Shown piece after piece: positions 1 to 9,171 of a DNA stretch of 64,000 nucleotides. The position numbers were made by a program, and so were the translations under genes. Where the stretch lies: assembly GCF_000516515.1 (NCBI RefSeq), contig NZ_KI911784.1, forward strand, positions 3,194,881 to 3,258,880, given 5' to 3'. Under the pieces are notes generated by a model. That model ran no database searches, was not told where the DNA came from, and saw only the letters and a program-made list of their open reading frames with translations. Positions within the stretch are counted from its first letter, which is position 1. Each line of letters opens with the position of its first letter. This stretch comes from Chloroflexus sp. Y-396-1. GTDB taxonomy: Bacteria; Chloroflexota; Chloroflexia; Chloroflexales; Chloroflexaceae.

Positions 1-420
1 CACGATTGCCGCAGCGACGATTGGCGGTTCAGGATCGTCGAGGCACGCGCTAATTTGCTCCCGTGCTGTGCTCACCTGTCGTCGGCCCAGAGTACGGATA
101 GCCGCTGCTGCCACGAATGTCTTTGGATCGTCGATGGCGGCCAGCAGCGTGTCGATAACCATTGGTGAGAGCGGTTTCTGACTGTAGCCGATTGCTTCAG
201 CCGCAACTTCACGCACCATTGGGCGCGGATGCGTCAGGGCAGGAAGCGCCAGGTCGGGATCAACGTTGAGATTGACCAACCGACTGGCAGCTCGTGCCCG
301 TACTAATTGGTCACGAGAATGGATTGCTCGCGCCAGCTCTTCGAGTTGGTCGGTGATTAGTTCACTGAGCCGTTTGTGGTCGCTGGCCGTATCACCTTCG
401 TAATCATCGAGATTACTCAT
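1..420 (-). CDS. HEAT-repeat protein, 3' part outside the window
   Basis: I read this gene by translating the minus strand from the ATG at 420. It stays open for 140 codons to the left edge, so the C-terminus lies outside. After an acidic N-terminus the protein is a run of alpha-helical pairs rich in Ala, Leu and Arg with spaced Pro/Asp (for example ALTHPRPMVREVAAEAIG and LAAIDDPKTFVAAAAIRTLG), the pattern of HEAT/PBS-lyase repeats. Such repeats form scaffolds for protein binding; no catalytic domain is visible in this part. The start ATG overlaps the TGA of the upstream acyl-CoA synthetase gene (ATGA), so the two are probably co-transcribed and translationally coupled. The function is unknown. 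Confidence 0.75.
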   Translation of the reverse strand, partial: MSNLDDYEGDTASDHKRLSELITDQLEELARAIHSRDQLVRARAASRLVNLNVDPDLALPALTHPRPMVREVAAEAIGYSQKPLSPMVIDTLLAAIDDPKTFVAAAAIRTLGRRQVSTAREQISACLDDPEPPIVAAAIV

Positions 421-1922
421 AGGCTGCTCTCGTGATATGGTACCTCACCGGCGAGCAAATGGCGCTGAACTTTGCCAAGCGCATTGCGCGGGAGCGCATT
501 GACAAAGCGAATGCGCCGTGGTCGTTTGTATGCAGCCAGATACTGCCGACAGTGTTCGATGAGTTCATCAGCCGTGACCGGTTGCCCATTCGTCACGACC
601 GCAGCCACCGGTATCTCACCAAGGTCGGGGTCGGGCTGACCGTACACAGCACATTCGACAACTGCCGGATGTTGACTGAGCACCTCCTCAACCTCACGGG
701 GATAAATGTTAAAGCCGCCACTAATGATTAGCTCACGACTCCGACCCGTGATATGGAAATAACCATCGTCATCGACGAAGCCCAGATCACCAGTGTTAAA
801 CCAGCCATCGGCTGTGAAGGCAGCAGCAGTTGCAGTCGGGTTGCGCCAGTATCCTTGAAACAGATGGGGGCCACGTACCTGTATCTCGCCAATCTGACCT
901 GCCGGTAATGGTTGACTGGTCGTGCGATCAACAATCCTGGCTTCTTGACCCGGAAAGGGTATACCGACGCTTCCTGGTCGTCGTTCGCCGTAGTACGGGT
1001 TGGTCAGGTTCATTCCTGTCTCGGTCATGCCGTAGCGTTCAAGGATTTGCTGACCGAAAAGCGCGGCAAAATCGGCAAATGTTTGCGGACTGAGTGGCGC
1101 CGACCCCGATACAAAGAGGCGGATATGATGTTTCGGAACCTCAGATCGTCGGGCAACTTCTATCAAGCGCACGTACATCGTCGGTACCCCGAAAAAGAGG
1201 GTAATTGCCGGATCATTCATCCGCTGGAGGGCAATTTCAGCATCAAAACGGGGGTGCAATTCAAGACTGGCGCCGCTACGAATGGTACCGTGTACTCCTA
1301 CTCCCAGACCATGAACGTGGAAGAGTGGCAGCATCAACAGTAAACGGTCGGACTCTGTCCAGTGCCATGCGTTAAGAATGGCATCACAATTGGCAGACAG
1401 ACTGGCATGCGTATGAACTGCACCTTTTGCTCGACCGGTTGTTCCCGATGTATATGCGATCAGTGCCATCTCACCGGCCGCCGGTAGGGCGAATGAGGTA
1501 GGGTCAGCTATCGGGGCACCACACAACTCGGCTGATGGCTTCAGGACATGAGGCCGATTGGGTGGCATTACTGCGGTTAAGATTGCTTCATTATCATCGG
1601 TGGCAACCACAATCGTCGGCGCCGAATCGCTGAGCAGATGATTCAGCTCGGTGTGTCGATACTGCGGATTGATCAGCACAACTGCGGCACCGGCCAGTTG
1701 CGCGCCGAAGTAAGCGGCAATAAAAGCAGGGGTGTTCGGCAGGGCCAGCGCAATGCGGTCGCCACGCTGAACACCGAGAGCCTGAAAGCGTGCGGCCCAA
1801 CCGGCTGCCGCTCCGGCCAATTCGGCATAAGTGATGGTATGTCGATCCTCGACAATGCACGGTCGATCAGGCGTGCGCCTAGCATAGTGCAGCAGGGTAG
1901 CAATGATCGGCAACGATGACAT
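417..1922 (-). CDS. AMP-forming acyl-CoA synthetase, malonyl-CoA synthetase (MatB)-like
   Basis: A 501-residue member of the ANL adenylating family, which joins a carboxylic acid to CoA through an acyl-AMP. The P-loop-like motif YTSGTTGRAKG lies near residue 160, the A5 motif ERYGMTETGMNLTNP near 295, the A8 hinge GRSRELIISGGFNIYP near 395, and the A10 lysine in PRNALGKVQ near the C-terminus. The A5 segment and the following GERRPGSVGIPFPG closely match what I remember of MatB malonyl-CoA synthetases, so malonate or methylmalonate is the best substrate guess, but other short acids are possible. The ATG at 1922 has GGAGAG four bases upstream. The stop overlaps the start of the HEAT-repeat gene. 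A TATAAT lies on the minus strand at 1982-1987 without a good -35. Confidence 0.85.
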   Translation of the reverse strand: MSSLPIIATLLHYARRTPDRPCIVEDRHTITYAELAGAAAGWAARFQALGVQRGDRIALALPNTPAFIAAYFGAQLAGAAVVLINPQYRHTELNHLLSDSAPTIVVATDDNEAILTAVMPPNRPHVLKPSAELCGAPIADPTSFALPAAGEMALIAYTSGTTGRAKGAVHTHASLSANCDAILNAWHWTESDRLLLMLPLFHVHGLGVGVHGTIRSGASLELHPRFDAEIALQRMNDPAITLFFGVPTMYVRLIEVARRSEVPKHHIRLFVSGSAPLSPQTFADFAALFGQQILERYGMTETGMNLTNPYYGERRPGSVGIPFPGQEARIVDRTTSQPLPAGQIGEIQVRGPHLFQGYWRNPTATAAAFTADGWFNTGDLGFVDDDGYFHITGRSRELIISGGFNIYPREVEEVLSQHPAVVECAVYGQPDPDLGEIPVAAVVTNGQPVTADELIEHCRQYLAAYKRPRRIRFVNALPRNALGKVQRHLLAGEVPYHESSL

Positions 1923-2081
1923 GATACTCTCCGCAGAAGCGTAAACCTTCCGGCAATACCGATGTACTAATGTTGTATTGCATTATAGCGATCCCGATAC
2001 CGTTCTTGAGTTACAATATCACGACGAACGGCGAAGCTCTCACGAGCCTCGCCGTTCGATCAGCGAGCGGATCAGATGTTC

Positions 2082-4712
2082 TTATTTATCGCGCTTTGCC
2101 TCGCCGAGCGCAGCCTGGGCGGCAGCCAGACGGGCAATCGGTACACGGTAGGGCGAACAACTGACATAATTAAGCCCAACTCGATGGAAGAACTCAACGC
2201 TGGCTGGATCACCACCGTGTTCACCACAAATCCCAACCTTGAGGGTAGGTCGGGTGGATCGTCCTCGTTCGGTACCGATCTGTACCAATTGCCCGACACC
2301 GCGCTGATCAATGGTTTGGAACGGATCATCTGGGATCAGTTTCTTCTCGACATAGATCGGCAGGAAGCGTCCTGAGTCATCCCGCGAGAGACCAAGCGTG
2401 GTTTGCGTCAGGTCATTCGTACCGAAGCTGAAGAATTCGGCAACCTGAGCAATTTCGTCGGCCACCAGAGCTGCACGCGGCAATTCGATCATCGTACCAA
2501 CCAGGTACGGCACTTCGATCCCGGCTTCAGCAAAGACCTCGCTAGCAACGCGCCGGACAATCTCCTCTTGCAGCTTCAGTTCGCTTACGTAGCCAACCAG
2601 CGGGATCATCACTTCGGGATAAACGTCGATCCCTTCTGATTTCACCTTAACCGCTGCCTTGAAGATGGCCCGGGCCTGCATTTCGGTAATTTCGGGATAG
2701 AGGATGCCCAGACGGCAACCACGGAAACCCAGCATCGGGTTGGCTTCGCGCAAGCTTTCCACGCGGGCCTTGATCTTCTTCGGATCAACGCCGAGTTTGG
2801 TCGCCAGCGCCTCAATCTCTTCGTCGTCGTGGGGCAAAAACTCGTGGAGCGGCGGATCAAGGGTGCGGATCGTCACCGGTAGTCCGGCCATTTCACGGAA
2901 CAGACCCTCGAAATCGCCCTGCTGAAGTGGTTCGATCTTGGCCAGTGCCGCTCGACGCTCTTCAGGCGTATCGGCAAGGATCATCTCGCGCATGGCATCG
3001 ATGCGGTCGCCCTCGAAGAACATATGCTCGGTACGGCAGAGACCAATCCCTTCAGCACCAAATTGACGTGCAACACGTGCGTCGCGTGGAATATCGGCGT
3101 TGGCGCGTACACCGAGCTTACGGAACTCATCGGCCCACGACATCAGGGTCGCAAAGTCGCCGGAGAGTTCTGGCTCGACCGTCGGCATCTGGCCCGCGAA
3201 GACTTCACCACTTCCACCATCGATCGTAATCCAGTCGCCCTTGCGAATAAGGGTACCGTTGACCGTCATCATCTGTTCGGCGTAGTTGATCCGCAGATCG
3301 CCGGCGCCGGCCACACACGGTTTGCCCATCCCACGAGCGACAACCGCAGCATGTGAGGTCATCCCACCACGTGCTGTCAGAATGGCCTGGGCAGCCACCA
3401 TACCATGGAAGTCTTCCGGCGCCGTCTCGATCCGTACCAGAATGACCTTTTCACCAGTCTTAGCCAGTTCTTCGGCTTCATCGGGATCAAACACAGCTTT
3501 ACCGGACGCTGCACCAGGTGACGCTGGTAAACCAACGGTCAACGGCTGCGCATCTTTACGTGCGGCGGGATCAATCATGGGGTGGAGTAATTGATCAAGT
3601 GCGTGCGGATCAACCCGTTGCACAGCCGTTGCCTTATCGATCAATCCCTCGCGCACCATATCAACTGCTATCTTCACGGCGGCGGCGCCGGTGCGTTTAC
3701 CGGTGCGGGTTTGGAGCATCCACAGCTTACCACGCTCGATGGTAAACTCAACATCCTGCATGTCTTTGTAGTGGCGTTCGAGCTGTTTGGCAATCTCGTG
3801 GAACTGGGCGTACACCTCCGGCATCTCCTGGGCCAGTTTGCTAATAGGCTGTGGTGTACGGATACCGGCCACCACGTCTTCACCCTGGGCGTTCACCAAG
3901 TATTCACCGAAGATTTCGGGGTCGCCGGTACTGGGATTGCGGGTAAAGGCCACACCGGTTGCCGAGTCGTTCCCCATATTGCCGAAGACCATGGCCTGAA
4001 CGTTGACAGCCGTACCTAGATTGTCGGGAATCTTGTTAACGCGACGGTAATCGACGGCCCGGCGACCGTTCCACGAGCGGAAGACAGCGGCAATCGCGGC
4101 GCGCAACTGCTCGAACGGGTCTTCGGGAAAATCAACGCCGACGTCTTCTTTGATAATCGCCTTGAATTTTTCGGCCAGCGCGAGCAGTTCCTCGGTGGTT
4201 AGATCGGTATCTTGCCGTTGGCCGTGGCCTTTTGCCTCCTCCATTTCGTGCTCGAAGCGGTCACCGTCAACACCGAGCACAATCTTGCCGAAGAGCTGCA
4301 CGAATCGGCGATAGGCATCAGCGGCGAAACGCGGATTATCGGTGAGACGAGCCAATCCTTCACGGGTCTCCTGGTTCAAACCGAGGTTCAGCACGGTATC
4401 CATCATACCGGGCATCGAAAACTTTGCCCCAGAACGGACTGATACCAGCAATGGGTTGGATGGATCACCGAATCGCTTGCCGGTTTGAGCCTCGATATCC
4501 TTCAAGCCTTCCAACACCTGCTCCCACATCCCTTCGGGGAACTGTTGGCCGTTCTCATAGTAGGCATTGCATGCCTCTGTTGTAATGGTAAAACCCGGTG
4601 GCACCGGCACCCCGGTTCGTGTCATCTCAGCAACGCCAGCCCCTTTGCCACCCAGGAGATCGCGCATTGAAGCGTTTCCTTCACGGAAGAGGTAAACCCA
4701 TTTCTTTGTCAT
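2082..4712 (-). CDS. ppdK: pyruvate, phosphate dikinase
   Basis: PPDK interconverts pyruvate + ATP + Pi and phosphoenolpyruvate + AMP + PPi; in autotrophs and acetate users it opens gluconeogenesis. The 876-residue protein has the usual length. An N-terminal ATP-grasp-like domain (LLGGKGAGVAEM, VSVRSGAKFSMPGMMDTVLNLG) is followed by the central phosphohistidine domain with GGMTSHAAVVARGMGKP (catalytic His near residue 453) and a C-terminal PEP/pyruvate barrel (GLCRTEHMF, FGTNDLTQ, GICGEHGGDP). The ATG at 4712 is chosen because GGGAGGAA lies seven bases upstream and homologues start with similar residues; an in-frame extension to 4817 exists but lacks these. A consensus promoter is at 4890-4918. 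The PPDK regulatory protein is encoded 1.6 kb away. Confidence 0.97.
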   Translation of the reverse strand: MTKKWVYLFREGNASMRDLLGGKGAGVAEMTRTGVPVPPGFTITTEACNAYYENGQQFPEGMWEQVLEGLKDIEAQTGKRFGDPSNPLLVSVRSGAKFSMPGMMDTVLNLGLNQETREGLARLTDNPRFAADAYRRFVQLFGKIVLGVDGDRFEHEMEEAKGHGQRQDTDLTTEELLALAEKFKAIIKEDVGVDFPEDPFEQLRAAIAAVFRSWNGRRAVDYRRVNKIPDNLGTAVNVQAMVFGNMGNDSATGVAFTRNPSTGDPEIFGEYLVNAQGEDVVAGIRTPQPISKLAQEMPEVYAQFHEIAKQLERHYKDMQDVEFTIERGKLWMLQTRTGKRTGAAAVKIAVDMVREGLIDKATAVQRVDPHALDQLLHPMIDPAARKDAQPLTVGLPASPGAASGKAVFDPDEAEELAKTGEKVILVRIETAPEDFHGMVAAQAILTARGGMTSHAAVVARGMGKPCVAGAGDLRINYAEQMMTVNGTLIRKGDWITIDGGSGEVFAGQMPTVEPELSGDFATLMSWADEFRKLGVRANADIPRDARVARQFGAEGIGLCRTEHMFFEGDRIDAMREMILADTPEERRAALAKIEPLQQGDFEGLFREMAGLPVTIRTLDPPLHEFLPHDDEEIEALATKLGVDPKKIKARVESLREANPMLGFRGCRLGILYPEITEMQARAIFKAAVKVKSEGIDVYPEVMIPLVGYVSELKLQEEIVRRVASEVFAEAGIEVPYLVGTMIELPRAALVADEIAQVAEFFSFGTNDLTQTTLGLSRDDSGRFLPIYVEKKLIPDDPFQTIDQRGVGQLVQIGTERGRSTRPTLKVGICGEHGGDPASVEFFHRVGLNYVSCSPYRVPIARLAAAQAALGEAKRDK

Positions 4713-5138
4713 AACCCGGTTCCTCCCTATAGTGTCTGTTGTTGGAATTGTGACAACTGCACACGCCAGAAAGTGCTCCCTTCCCCGGAACAACTCGGAA
4801 GCAGCCTCAAAACACATTTTTCAGTTGGCCGGTTCGGTCGCACTCCCATGGTACGACGCTGATCTGAGAACGCAACTGTAGATAACGCAACTATACCGCG
4901 CTGTATCGCAACTGTCAAAAGATGAGCACAATGTTGGGAATGGGCAGGCAACCTATACCGGATGTAGCTCTAAGGTACGTCAAAGTCTTACCAGGTAGAG
5001 ATAGAGAAGAGGGGAATAAGGAGAGGTGGATACGTTGCTGCCTGCGATCTTACCTCTTGTTCCAGATGATAGGAGTGTGAATCTCAGGCCCGTCCGGTGA
5101 CGTATAATGTTTTTCAAAAAGAAAGGAAAAGCCAGCTT
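4713..5138. other. divergent intergenic region ppdK / hydroxyproline dehydratase
   Basis: Holds the ppdK promoter and 170-nt leader on the minus strand. On the plus strand a perfect TATAAT at 5103-5108 lies about 30 bases before the dehydratase ATG, without a recognisable -35. I see no further gene. Confidence 0.5.
4890..4918 (-). promoter_or_regulatory. sigma70-type promoter of ppdK
   Basis: On the minus strand TTGACA (4913-4918) and TATAGT (4890-4895) are separated by 17 bases. Transcription should start near 4883, giving a leader of about 170 nt before the ppdK ATG. This supports the short ppdK start, although the in-frame start at 4817 would still lie inside the transcript. Confidence 0.75.
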
Positions 5139-6194
5139 ATGCAACTCGAGTGGGAACGCATCCGATTACCTGTCGGTACGATACGGTTAACGACCATCGA
5201 TGCCCACGCTGCCGGTGAGCCACTACGCATCGTGACCGGGGGCTTACCTGAACTTGTCGGTCAGACGATGCTGGAACGGCGTCGCTTCATGCGCGACCAC
5301 TTTGATCATGTTCGCCGGGCTTTGATGTGGGAGCCGCGTGGACACTACAACATGTACGGTTGTGTAATCACACCTCCTGTCAGTGCCGAAGCTGATCTCG
5401 GTGTGCTATTTATGCACAACGAGGGTTACAGCACGATGTGCGGCCATGGCGTGATCGCATTAGTTACCGTTCTGGTTGAGAGTGGTGCGGTGAAGGGAGA
5501 TGAAGATCGTGCTTCAGTTGTCCTCGATACCCCTGCTGGTTTGGTGCGTGCCACAGCACACCTAGAAGATGGGCACGTAACAAAGGTTTCGTTCCGTAAC
5601 GTCCCATCATTTTTGTACAAGCGCGATCTCGTCATTGAGGTACCAGGCTACGGTCAGGTCACGTGCGATATTGCCTGGGGTGGTGCGTTTTACGCTGTAC
5701 TTCCTGCGGCACAGCTTGGTTTGCGCGTTGAGCCGACACAAACGGCAGCACTTGTTGCGGCAGGCGAAGCGATCAAGCAAGCCGTAAATGCCGTATTGCC
5801 AGTTCAGCATCCGTATGAACCTGATCTGAGCTTTCTGTACGGGACTATCTTGACCGATAACGCTGAAGATCCTACCCATCACAGTCGTAACATCTGCATC
5901 TTTGCCAATGCCGAAGTTGATCGCTCACCAACAGGGACCGGCGTCTCGGCCCGTCTGGCAATCCATTATGCCAGAGGTGAAATCGAGTTTGAGCAAACGA
6001 TGATCGTTGAAAGTATTCTCGGTCGACACAGTGTCTTCAGTGGGCGGGTTGTGGCACAGACGCAGGTCGGCTCATATCCGGCTATTATCCCCGAAGTGAG
6101 TGGGAGAGCTTTCATTACCGGTCGCAGTGAATTTGTCATTGATCCGCGTGATCCACTAGGTGAAGGATTCTTAGTTGATCAGGTTATGGTGTAA
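5139..6194 (+). CDS. proline racemase family; probable trans-3-hydroxy-L-proline dehydratase
   Basis: The 351-residue protein belongs to the cofactor-independent proline racemase/hydroxyproline epimerase family. The first catalytic position is Cys (MCGHGVIAL, C101), but the second, in DRSPTGTG (T265), is Thr rather than Cys. In this family the Cys/Thr pair marks trans-3-hydroxy-L-proline dehydratases (as in human L3HYPDH), which remove water to give a pyrroline-2-carboxylate; racemases and epimerases have two Cys. I take the ATG at 5139, preceded by GAAAGGA; a GTG at 5097 is in frame, but the TATAAT at 5103-5108 lies inside that extension. Use in catabolism of hydroxyproline-containing peptides is an inference. 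No reductase for the product is adjacent. Confidence 0.85.
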   Translation: MQLEWERIRLPVGTIRLTTIDAHAAGEPLRIVTGGLPELVGQTMLERRRFMRDHFDHVRRALMWEPRGHYNMYGCVITPPVSAEADLGVLFMHNEGYSTMCGHGVIALVTVLVESGAVKGDEDRASVVLDTPAGLVRATAHLEDGHVTKVSFRNVPSFLYKRDLVIEVPGYGQVTCDIAWGGAFYAVLPAAQLGLRVEPTQTAALVAAGEAIKQAVNAVLPVQHPYEPDLSFLYGTILTDNAEDPTHHSRNICIFANAEVDRSPTGTGVSARLAIHYARGEIEFEQTMIVESILGRHSVFSGRVVAQTQVGSYPAIIPEVSGRAFITGRSEFVIDPRDPLGEGFLVDQVMV

Positions 6195-6282
6195 CTTTTC
6201 AAGGCAGGTTCTTGCCTCTTTTATCGGGAGGTGCGTCAGCAGTTTACACTTCCAGAGCACCGGTGCATCGTCCATGCCCTGC

Positions 6283-7122
6283 TTACGAAGGTGTACTCAA
6301 CCGACGTGAAATCAGGCAAATAATTTCATCGGCGCTCTCTTCAATCGATTTATCGGTAACATCAATCGTCGTCCAACCATTCTTGCGGAATGTTTGTCTG
6401 GCCCATTCCACTTCCTCATGTGCTGCTTCGAGGTTGGTGTATGTGCCACCGAGGTTGACACCCATGCGGCGCTGGCGCCAGCGCCGACGGGCAGCAATCT
6501 GCTCGGCTTCGACGATTAACCCGATCACTCGCCGTCGATCAATCTGAAACAAGGTCTCAGGGAGCGGAATATCACGTACCAGCGGCACATTCGCGACTTT
6601 CCATCCCAACACTGCTAGATACATACTGAGCGGGGTTTTGCCGACACGCGAAATCCCAACCAGTACAATATCGGCCTGATGGAGTTCGTGTGGTTTGTTG
6701 CCGTCGTCATGGGCAACGGTGTATTCAATTGCCTCCAACCGTTCAAAATAGGTCGAACGGCGCGGCTGATACAACCCTGGCTTGCCAATCGGCTCTTTTT
6801 GCAAGACGGTTGCTAATCGTGACAGGACACTTCCCACCAGATCGATCTCGGCTACCCCCATTTCGCGGGCCAGGCGCATCAGTTCACGTCGAAGGACCGG
6901 TTCCATCAGGGTGTGTAAAATCGTACCGTTGTTTTGGGCAGCCTGTGTTACGACTTCGGTGATTTGATTCAGATCGCGGACATTAGGTACGATGATCAGT
7001 GGCACTTCGGCTCCTTCAAATTGGGAAAGTGTCAGACGGGCAACCTGTTCGCCAACCGCGCCCGCGCCGCCAGACACGATATAGAGTGGAGGTACCGTTT
7101 GAGAGGTTGAGAATTCGCTCAT
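6283..7122 (-). CDS. PPDK regulatory protein (bifunctional kinase/Pi-dependent phosphorylase, DUF299)
   Basis: This 279-residue protein belongs to the DUF299 family, which inactivates PPDK (or PEP synthase) by ADP-dependent Thr phosphorylation and reverses this by Pi-dependent phosphorolysis. The P-loop-like motif GISRVGKTPLSMYLA, the family hallmark, lies in the C-terminal half and is followed by KVANVPLV. The N-terminal strand reads YIVSGGAGAVGEQ where most members have a YIVSDSTGETA-like segment. ppdK lies nearby on the same strand, separated by an opposite-strand gene, so PPDK is the likely target. Start: ATG at 7122 preferred over the TTG at 7128; no strong ribosome binding site is seen for either. 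Confidence 0.9.
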   Translation of the reverse strand: MSEFSTSQTVPPLYIVSGGAGAVGEQVARLTLSQFEGAEVPLIIVPNVRDLNQITEVVTQAAQNNGTILHTLMEPVLRRELMRLAREMGVAEIDLVGSVLSRLATVLQKEPIGKPGLYQPRRSTYFERLEAIEYTVAHDDGNKPHELHQADIVLVGISRVGKTPLSMYLAVLGWKVANVPLVRDIPLPETLFQIDRRRVIGLIVEAEQIAARRRWRQRRMGVNLGGTYTNLEAAHEEVEWARQTFRKNGWTTIDVTDKSIEESADEIICLISRRLSTPS

Positions 7123-7241
7123 TCGCAAACGTTTCGTAATCTACAATGTACCGGTTATTCGGCACAATAACTTATAGACGAAATGGCTCAGGCACTGGTA
7201 TGATACCACTAAACCGGAAGTTTGCACAGCGGGCATAAGTT

Positions 7242-8615
7242 ATGGAAATCTTTTCAATAGACGGCGCAAAGATCCACGCGATTGATGCCGGACCACGTCA
7301 TGCGCAACTGGCTGTTCTCGTTCATGGCTGGTCAAGTTCATCATTTGCAATGTCACCACTTATTCCCCTTCTGAGCCGGCGTTTCCGCTGTGTAGCAATT
7401 GATCTCCCCGGCTATGGTGAGTCACCACCACTGCGTGAGCGGGCTACCATTGGTCGGTATGCGCAGATTATTGGTCGTCTGATAACTGGCTTAAGCGAGC
7501 ATCCGGCGGTGTTAGTTGGTCACTCAATGGGTGGCATGATCAGCGCCACGCTTGCGTTGCAGGTTCCGCAACTGGTTGATCGGATGGTTCTCCTCTGTCC
7601 AACCATCTCTGGTCGCTTATCGTTCTGGATTAACACATTTGTCTCGCCGATCACGATGATCGAGCGTATTCCGCTCCTGGATCGGTTTCTTTCCTTGCTT
7701 GAACCATCGATGCTCTATGTCACCGATAGTCTGATGAGACCGGCTTCCTTTGCCGAGCGTTCGGCTATCAGTGAAGCCGATTACTTGCGTCTGCGCGCTG
7801 ATGCTCGCCGACCTGGGCAGGGTCGGGTACGGGCTGAATGTTTCGTTGCGATGCGTAATCAGGACTTAAGTGGAAGGCTACGTGAGCTTGAGACGCCAGC
7901 GTTGGTGATCTGGGGAGCAGAAGACAATACGGTGCCTTTGCGCGATGCTGGGGTCATTGCCGATGAGTGGACTTCTGCCGATCTCCGCATCATTCCGAAA
8001 GCGGGCCACTGGCCACACTTCGAGACACCAGAAGTAGCAATGCGCTATATTGCCAGTTACCTGGGGTTACCATCGATTATCGGCGAACCAGATGTATTAG
8101 TACAACCGGCTGAAGTGACGACCCAGATCGCCGAGTTTCTCGCGAATTCACAAATTGGCAGTGGCCTGAGTCTTGCGCAGCGTATCCGGCTGGCGGCCCA
8201 TTTAGAGCGCCGACGCTACGCACCTGGAACACTGGTGGATCGGACAAATCAGGAGTCGACCGATCTGTATCTGGTGCAAGAAGGGTCATTAGAGGTCTGG
8301 AGTCCGCCGATAGAAGGTGATCCCGATAGCCAGCGCTTGCTGATGACCGTTGTCAGCGGGCAAATTACCGGCGAGATGTCGTTACTCGATGGTGGCAGGC
8401 GGAGTGCTGATCTGCGGGCCGGTGAAGATGGAGTGACCCTGCTGGCTTTGCGACGTGAACGATTACGAGCACTGGCTGAGGATGATCCTGCGCTTGGTAA
8501 TGCGGTGTTGTGGAATATAGCTACTGCCCTTGCTTTACGATTACGCCTGGCTAACTGGCAACAACAGGGGTTGGTGCGGCAATTGCAGGCGCTACGGCAG
8601 GAGGAGTTACAATAG
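7242..8615 (+). CDS. alpha/beta hydrolase fused to a cyclic-nucleotide-binding-like domain
   Basis: The 457-residue protein has two parts. Residues 1-275 form an alpha/beta hydrolase: oxyanion motif VLVHGWSSSS near 26, nucleophile elbow GHSMGGM with Ser95, a late acid in VIWGAEDNTVP and a His in KAGHWPHFE. Residues 290-450 resemble a cNMP-binding (CRP-like) beta-roll: RYAPGTLVDR, DLYLVQEGSLEVW, then SGQITGEMSLLDGGRRSADL, where GEMSLL corresponds to the GE(M/L)SLL phosphate-binding cassette, and a C-terminal helix. The hydrolase substrate is not predictable. The fusion suggests an esterase gated by a nucleotide or another small effector. TATGAT at 7199-7204 with an upstream TG is a possible extended -10. 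Confidence 0.8.
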   Translation: MEIFSIDGAKIHAIDAGPRHAQLAVLVHGWSSSSFAMSPLIPLLSRRFRCVAIDLPGYGESPPLRERATIGRYAQIIGRLITGLSEHPAVLVGHSMGGMISATLALQVPQLVDRMVLLCPTISGRLSFWINTFVSPITMIERIPLLDRFLSLLEPSMLYVTDSLMRPASFAERSAISEADYLRLRADARRPGQGRVRAECFVAMRNQDLSGRLRELETPALVIWGAEDNTVPLRDAGVIADEWTSADLRIIPKAGHWPHFETPEVAMRYIASYLGLPSIIGEPDVLVQPAEVTTQIAEFLANSQIGSGLSLAQRIRLAAHLERRRYAPGTLVDRTNQESTDLYLVQEGSLEVWSPPIEGDPDSQRLLMTVVSGQITGEMSLLDGGRRSADLRAGEDGVTLLALRRERLRALAEDDPALGNAVLWNIATALALRLRLANWQQQGLVRQLQALRQEELQ

Positions 8616-8672
8616 TTCTGTCTGAAGCCAGCGCTGTCAGTTCGCTAGTCAATTAAGAAAAGGTACTATCCT

Positions 8673-9086
8673 ATGGCAAAGCTAACGTATAAAACGGATG
8701 AGCATTCGTGGTGGCAACGGGCAGTCATGGTTAGCGGTGATGGATTGGTCTTTATCATCTTTGCCTTACTAGGCCGCAGTTCACATGGTCTGATCGATGA
8801 GAATCCGCTGCTGGCAGCAGTGCGCGTAGCGTTCCCATTTTTCCTGAGCTGGCTGCTGGTTGCACCGTGGATCGGTGTCTTTCGCCAACACCCGCCCTTA
8901 CGTATGATCGGTCTCACACTGGTAGCATGGCTGATCACCTTGCCGGTGGGTCTCGGTTTGCGTTGGTTGCAACTCGGACGGGCAAGCCCGCTCAGTTTTG
9001 CGCTGGTTACGTTCCTGACGGTGGCTATCTTGCTCGTGATCTGGCGTGGTAGCTACAGTTGGTGGACAACGCGCCGGGCCGGGTAA
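8673..9086 (+). CDS. DUF3054 family membrane protein
   Basis: A 137-residue hydrophobic protein with about four membrane segments. The first contains GDGLVFIIFALLGRSSHG, matching the conserved GD...FALxGRxsHG pattern of DUF3054. The second reads FFLSWLLVAPWIGVF, the third MIGLTLVAWLITLPVGLGL, the fourth FALVTFLTVAILLVIW. The family has no established function. It starts 57 bases after the upstream hydrolase-cNMP gene on the same strand, so the two may share a transcript. AAAAGG about ten bases upstream could serve as ribosome binding site. Confidence 0.8.
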   Translation: MAKLTYKTDEHSWWQRAVMVSGDGLVFIIFALLGRSSHGLIDENPLLAAVRVAFPFFLSWLLVAPWIGVFRQHPPLRMIGLTLVAWLITLPVGLGLRWLQLGRASPLSFALVTFLTVAILLVIWRGSYSWWTTRRAG

Positions 9087-9171
9087 CCTCAGATGGTCAG
9101 GTGTAGAACGTCGGGGCCTGGCGATCGCAGGATGGATGCAGGTAAACAACCGGGATTGTACTAACGTAGGT

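Noticed and set aside
4713-4817. N-terminal extension of ppdK
   Set aside because: Homologues start near MTKKWVYLF; the ATG at 4712 has a good ribosome binding site and the extension looks like leader sequence.
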